Shown here: in pieces, positions 18,222 through 21,973 of the stretch
How positions within the stretch are numbered: position 1 is the stretch's first letter
Layout: each line of letters begins with the position of its first letter
Assembly (NCBI GenBank): GCA_015680685.1
Contig: MNCI01020421.1
Span: forward strand, 69,023 to 90,995
DNA length: 21,973 nt
From: Gnetum montanum
Lineage: Eukaryota > Streptophyta > Gnetopsida > Gnetales > Gnetaceae
Reading direction: 5' to 3'
The notes under the pieces: generated by a model
The model's database searches: none
Seen by the model: only the letters and a program-made list of their open reading frames with translations
What the model was told of the DNA's origin: nothing
Program-made: the position numbers and the translations under genes

Positions 18222-20207
18222 CTAGAATGGGGGATATCCCCCATAACTAAAAATTTGAGCATGGTAAGGATTAATAGTTGAAAGATGAGGATCCTTGCAT
18301 GTTGGAAATATCAGAAATTAATCATACTTACCCCATTGGGGTTCACACACTTGATTATAGTAAGCATAGTGGTGAAATTTGTAAGATGTGGTTCTTGGGT
18401 AAAGAGTTGACCCACTATGATGTTTGTGACCGTAAGATGGTATGCAAGGATTGGGATGTTGCCTTCTATGCCTATGTTCATTGGGTCATATGGTTGTTGG
18501 AGTGTTGATTAGTGGCCCTAATGAAGTAACACGAGGTGTTGGGTTCAAAGAGAAGGATGCACCATAGTGTTGGGATTGTGCTGAGTTGAAGGATGCAGTG
18601 GCCTTGAAGTTGTGTTGTCCCTTCTTATGGTCATGTTTAAAGAAGGGACGCTTTTGATGTTGAGGAGGCCTCTCACTGTTGTTGGTAATAGTAGCACAAG
18701 TAACATTCATGGGTTTTTGCTATGGTGCAAATACTTTAGGAATAGTTGGTGGCAACATAGAAGGAGGAAAAGGATGAGAATGTTGAAATTTAGGACAAGT
18801 GTAAGGTACACAAGGTGGTGGTTGTGTTGAGGACATGGCTTGATAGTATTGAGGAGAATGGTAATGCGGAAAGATAGGGTATGTTTACCCAGTTGGGAAA
18901 ATAAGATGTTGAAAATGATAAGCATTTGGATTTGAAGGATATGAAGGGTGTCTCCAGTTTAGGGATGGCTTCCCCTATGACTGGAATTGTTGCCACTGTG
19001 ATCTAACACAGTATCTCTGTATGAACTCTAGGTGTAACATGTTTCCCTAATAATCGTATAAATGTAACAAGATTGGGCACTGGCCCTTGGGGTGATGGTA
19101 CAGGAAAATGTTACATACATATGTATGATTGGAAGTTGAGCCCTTATCTTCCTCATCCCTTCTTTGCAATTGTCTAAGAATACTTTGTCCTTCTTCTCAG
19201 GTTGTCAAGACTCTATCTTTAATAATATTAATATATTCTCCACACTTTTTATGAGTCCATTCCAACATCTTATTAATCTTTTCCTTGCCTTCTTCTAACA
19301 ATTATGATACTGGAAAAGATGGCTTTTCCTCCTTTAGATTGGTTGATTTTTCCTTTTTGTGATTATGGACCCCTGTTAAGTTGAGAATCTAGTCCCGTTG
19401 ATGTTTTTCAACACTCTTCCATCTAGCCATTTCTCCTTCTTCTTTTGCTACCTACTTAATAATATCTTGGACTTGATGGGTCCATAGTTCATATAGTTGA
19501 CCTTGGACATACATCCCTAGGGTTTCTCTTGTTGCATCACGAAGCCCATCAATGATATGGTACATTAGCCTTTCCTTGGAGAACTCATGGCTTGGACAGT
19601 TGTTTAATAGTGCATAATATCTTTCTAAGGCCATGTTCAAGGGTTCATGTTATGCTTCTTTCCACTCTTGGATTTTTTTCCTCAAGGTTGACACTCTTGC
19701 ATAGGTTTGATATTTTTCGCTAAAGATTTCTACCATTGTTGGCCAACGTTGTATTGAATTTGGTTTTAACGATCTATACCATACTTTTGCTTGGCCAACG
19801 AGTTTCATAGAAAAGAGCTTGAGTTTTTGCCAACTATTATCAATGTTGTTCGATGCACATGCATCATAGAAGGCTTGTAAATGTTTATGAAGATCTAATT
19901 CATAGCCTCCTAAGAAATTAGGAAAGTTGTTTAAATCGAGCCTATGTAGGCGGCTCTCTTTACGATGCCTACGGGAGATTCGAATAGCCTCTTGTATTTG
20001 CGTTAGGCTTGTAGTGGCCAGTGGGGGTTCATCATCATTGGGTAAGTTATGCTTTCATGTGTTACGATGACGTTCGTTTTGTTTATGTTTATAAGAAACC
20101 CCCACCTCGGGTTGCATACTCCAATCTTCATTGTCATATAGTTCATTGGTTCTCCAATGAACTTCCTCACTTGATGTGGCATTATTATAGTCTTGTAGGA
20201 GAGGCAT
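18222..20207 (-). pseudogene. gag: gag of element 2, single 662-codon frame with about 12 stops
   Basis: Start ATG at 20207-20205, 124 bp after the PBS; the terminal TAG TAA pair is at 18224-18219. The whole length keeps one frame (1986 nt = 662 codons). Residues about 100-250 form the Retrotrans_gag domain: LDLHKHLQAFYDACASNNID, KLKLFSMKLVGQAKVWYRSL, EIFSEKYQTYARVSTLRKKI, NMALERYYALLNNCPSHEF, LMYHIIDGLRDATRETLG. An acidic/basic linker follows (VAKEEGEMARWKSVEK; ILRQLQRRDEEDKG), then CNIFLYHHPKGQCP near 19075-19115. After that comes a long Pro/His/Tyr/Gln-rich tail (SYPSNPNAYHFQHL, HSPQYYQAMSSTQPPPC, HPFPPSMLPPTIPK) with a basic patch (QKRPFFKHDHKKGQHNF) near 18630. It would form particles; without its own pol it would depend on a partner element. 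The stops are TAG, TAA or TGA at codons explainable by C to T or G to A change. Confidence 0.85.
18228..18243. repeat. Perfect 16-bp palindrome at gag end
   Basis: TGGGGGATATCCCCCA is fully self-complementary. It overlaps the last sense codons of the minus-strand gag (YGGYPPF), just before the terminal stops. Confidence 0.8.
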
Positions 20208-20330
20208 GGTTATGAAATTGTGTATGAATTTATATGTGACTTTTTATGATTATTTTTTTCATAAAATATATATCGTTAAGTCCTATATAGTGACCTTGTA
20301 TGATGTAACTAATCTAGATAACTAGCACCA

Positions 20331-20348
20331 TCCCCAGCAATGGTGCCA
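20331..20348 (-). promoter_or_regulatory. Primer binding site, tRNA-Asp type
   Basis: The minus strand reads TGGCACCATTGCTGGGGA, one base after the LTR end ..TCA. The plant tRNA-Asp complement used by Athila/Tat-type elements is TGGCGCCGTTGCCGGGGA, so 15 of 18 bases match. All three mismatches are transitions at CpG positions of the parent sequence, as expected after cytosine methylation. The site fixes element orientation and the inner border of the 5' LTR. Confidence 0.85.
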
Positions 20349-20349
20349 A

Positions 20350-20553
20350 TGATGAGTGGCAAGGTACCACTACACTCAACCATACGAATACGAGTATTAC
20401 ACGCATGATCCGGTCAAACTCCATAGATGGACTAGTTGTGGCATCTAGACAGTTTGTTGTCTTCCCATTTGGACTAGTGTTAACTTTGTCATGTATGGTT
20501 TAGTCCAGAGTGAGGTGTATGATGTGTTCCTATTCTAACGCTACTCTTGAAGG
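20350..20553 (-). repeat. Truncated 5' LTR of element 2
   Basis: This matches 14468-14690 (about 10 percent divergence, one 17-bp deletion near 20453) from the TGATGAGT end up to CTTGAAGG at 20546-20553, where similarity stops abruptly. Only the U5/R-side portion is left. The U3 with TATA box, palindromes and GATAA repeats is missing, so this copy has no promoter of its own at the 5' end. Confidence 0.85.
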
Positions 20554-20860
20554 TGTTGGCACATTTAGCCATTGTATGGAACAAAGACATGAGATGGTTG
20601 AGATTTTCTGAAATATTATAATACAAATATTTGAAATGACAAGATGTGATTGGGAAAGGTATTGGTTTCTATCATTTTTTTTAAATAAAGAATAAGAAGA
20701 GAAAGAGATGGAAATGACTATGGGGATTTTAATGAATTCTCCCGTAAAAAGATAAGCATAAACCTTAGCCCTGTTCCAAAGGGGAGATGTTGATTTCTTT
20801 TGGGACACATCGCACAAATTAAACAAAAAATCAGAATTTTTTACCATGGTATGAGTGCAA
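20554..20860. other. AT-rich flank after the truncated LTR
   Basis: Similarity to the LTR ends at 20553. The following 300 bases are AT-rich. The minus-strand open frame across it (20895-20530) extends into the LTR and has no recognisable motif. Confidence 0.4.
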
Positions 20861-20869
20861 GGTACCAAG

Positions 20870-21610
20870 GCATCGCGTCTCTGGGAAGACCGCAATATTC
20901 ACCGGCATTTTGCAGGTCACGATTGAGGGCAACGGTGTAGCAGTGCAGACCACGACCGGAGGCAATGACGGAGAGGGTGACAGAGACATCAACGCAACGT
21001 TATTCATGCAGAGAAAAAAAAATGCAGCTACGGCAGTCATCAAAAAACAGAGGAAAGGAAAGGGAGAGACATCAGCAATTCATTTTTTTTTTGGGCAGCA
21101 AAACATAAGCAATGTTGACCGCCTCTGTGATAGGTGAACAGGGCCACAAAAACCCCCTCATGCATTGCCAAACCCTGATGGATTCTGTGCTGTTCTGAAA
21201 CCCTCGCCGTTCTAAAAACAAAAAGAAGAAGCTTTGCCGTAGTGGGAGGAGCCCTAAGATTTACACATCATCACAAACCGCGTGGTATAGATGGCACAAT
21301 ATTTTCAGGCAGTTGCAGTCCTGTGAATGCATTTCAAAAGGTGTTCTAGGCAGTAAAAGAAACAACAACAAATCAGCAATCACTAGTTTATCCACCCTGG
21401 AACCTGCAATCAAAAAAAATAACCATGCCCGATGCTAATGCCTTTGATACGGCAACGTTTCCTAACACGGCGGCTGAGCCTTCTCCTATGCTGGCAGTTG
21501 CTGGTAATGATTTTTGGTATGTTGAATCAGTTGTAGGTTCGGTGGCTTCGCCTTCGGGTTCGTCTTTCAGGTCATTCCGAATTTTAGTTGCAATTATCGA
21601 GATGAAAAAA
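20870..21610. other. CpG-retaining, probably low-copy DNA
   Basis: CG dinucleotides are frequent here (for example CGCGTC, CACCGGC, CACGACCGG, CAACGCAACG, AACCGCG, CACGGCGG, CTTCGCCTTCGGGTTCG) while most of the rest of the window has few. GC content is also higher. This suggests sequence that escaped long-term methylation, such as a gene edge or a recently arrived segment. I see no confirmed exon. Confidence 0.5.
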
Positions 21611-21694
21611 AATAAATTAACTACCACTACCATCAATAAGGTGGAGATTATATTATATTTCTATTACAAAATCGTAAATCTTAGTGGCACTTAG
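21425..21694 (+). CDS. Weak candidate ORF, 89 codons
   Basis: The ATG has an acceptable plant context (ATAACCATGCC). The first about 60 residues have balanced composition (DANAFDTATFPNTAAEPSPM, AVAGNDFWYVESVVGSVASP, SGSSFRSFRILVAIIEM), then the ORF drifts into Lys/Thr-rich AT sequence. No family is recognised. The antisense frame 21636-21388 is equally open and acidic (NDLKDEPEGEATEPTTDS), with a splice-acceptor-like TTTTTTTTGATTGCAG on the minus strand near 21405-21420. The true strand is therefore undecided, and either may be chance in CpG-rich DNA. Confidence 0.2.
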   Translation: MPDANAFDTATFPNTAAEPSPMLAVAGNDFWYVESVVGSVASPSGSSFRSFRILVAIIEMKKNKLTTTTINKVEIILYFYYKIVNLSGT

Positions 21695-21699
21695 AATTT

Positions 21700-21973
21700 A
21701 AAATTTAAATTAGATTAGATTAGGGATCTAAACAAAGTACATAATACAATACATATAGTGTGGAGCCCTGTTTTAGAAAAGCTTACTTTAAAACATTAAT
21801 TATCCCATTTAAAGTCACATTAAAGTTAGCATAAAATGCTCCTCATTTTATGTATACTTCCTAACTTCCTAAATCACATAATTTTCTCCTAGCTTATTGG
21901 ACAGGTAATCCTCTAATTGGTTAGTCAAATTACTTAAGAGAGAAGATAGGAGAGATATTTTTGAGATATTTTT
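21700..21973. other. AT-rich window end, nothing seen
   Basis: The sequence is AT-rich with short direct repeats (AGATTAGATTAG near 21710-21722). No coding frame or known element is recognised. Confidence 0.4.

Larger units (their letters stand above)
14468..20553 (-). mobile_element. Gag-only, non-autonomous LTR retrotransposon (element 2)
   Basis: All parts fit one minus-strand element: truncated 5' LTR (20350-20553), PBS (20331-20348), gag (20207-18222), unknown ORF (16496-15548), polypurine tract (15365-15373) and 3' LTR (14468-15364). I looked for protease, RT, RNase H and integrase motifs in the 5-kb interior and found none, so it resembles non-autonomous gag-only (TR-GAG-like) elements. 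The two LTRs differ at about 21 of some 200 aligned bases, plus a 17-bp deletion, by hand count, so the insertion is old. Five bases before the LTR are TATCT; the matching target duplication cannot be tested because the other end is cut off. It is inserted in the unknown pseudogene at 12023-14467. Confidence 0.8.

Noticed and set aside
18278-18508. Plus-strand open frame of 76 codons
   Set aside because: It is antisense to the Pro/Tyr-rich tail of the minus-strand gag, which holds one continuous frame across this stretch.
20831-21043. Minus-strand frame with a signal-peptide-like start
   Set aside because: A hydrophobic start followed by Ser/Pro could be a secreted peptide, but the opposite strand is equally open and no splice or family evidence supports it.

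Overview
The window looks like transposon-packed intergenic DNA of a land plant with a large, old genome. A gymnosperm (conifer-like) source is my best inference. The grounds are AT-rich, CpG-poor sequence, several nested and heavily decayed Ty3/gypsy LTR retrotransposons, a plant tRNA-Asp-type primer binding site and plant-style GT..AG introns. I found no intact host gene, rRNA, tRNA or CRISPR array. Almost every open frame is a piece of a retroelement protein broken by in-frame stops, so the coding calls are pseudogenes read through those stops.

Layout, left to right. (1) 1-582: nothing recognised apart from a CA-rich patch. (2) About 583-6700, + strand: an old Ty3/gypsy element in the order gag, retropepsin, reverse transcriptase, RNase H, integrase, with lost catalytic residues. 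A solo LTR of another family (3025-3909) sits between its protease and RT and is flanked by a 45-bp imperfect direct repeat. (3) About 7130-8113, - strand: a pol fragment of a second gypsy lineage that keeps a YMDD motif. (4) About 8215-8970: a degenerate minisatellite of about 11 bp. (5) About 9100-10830: a diverged tandem array of nine units averaging about 190 bp, each opening with a GGACTATG-type dyad. (6) 10840-12022: T-rich, nothing found. (7) 12023-14467, + strand: an unrecognised protein-coding pseudogene with candidate introns, cut off by the next element. (8) 14468-20553, - strand: an LTR retrotransposon with a full 897-bp 3' LTR, a polypurine tract, an unknown 3' ORF, a 662-codon gag in one frame, a tRNA-Asp-type PBS and a truncated 5' LTR. 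It has gag but no recognisable protease, RT, RNase H or integrase. (9) 20554-21973: a different sequence, visibly richer in CpG between about 20870 and 21610, probably low-copy DNA.

The most interesting object is the minus-strand element at 14468-20553. It looks like a non-autonomous gag-only element whose Gag is related to that of the autonomous-type element at the left of the window. Both share a CxxxxxxHPKGxC motif followed by a Pro/Tyr-rich tail. It carries an extra ORF next to the 3' LTR. Its U3 has an unusual promoter layout: five 14-bp repeats, four of them with a GATAA core, then two CGATATCG palindromes, then a TATA box. The solo LTR at 3025-3909 is an older member of the same LTR family.
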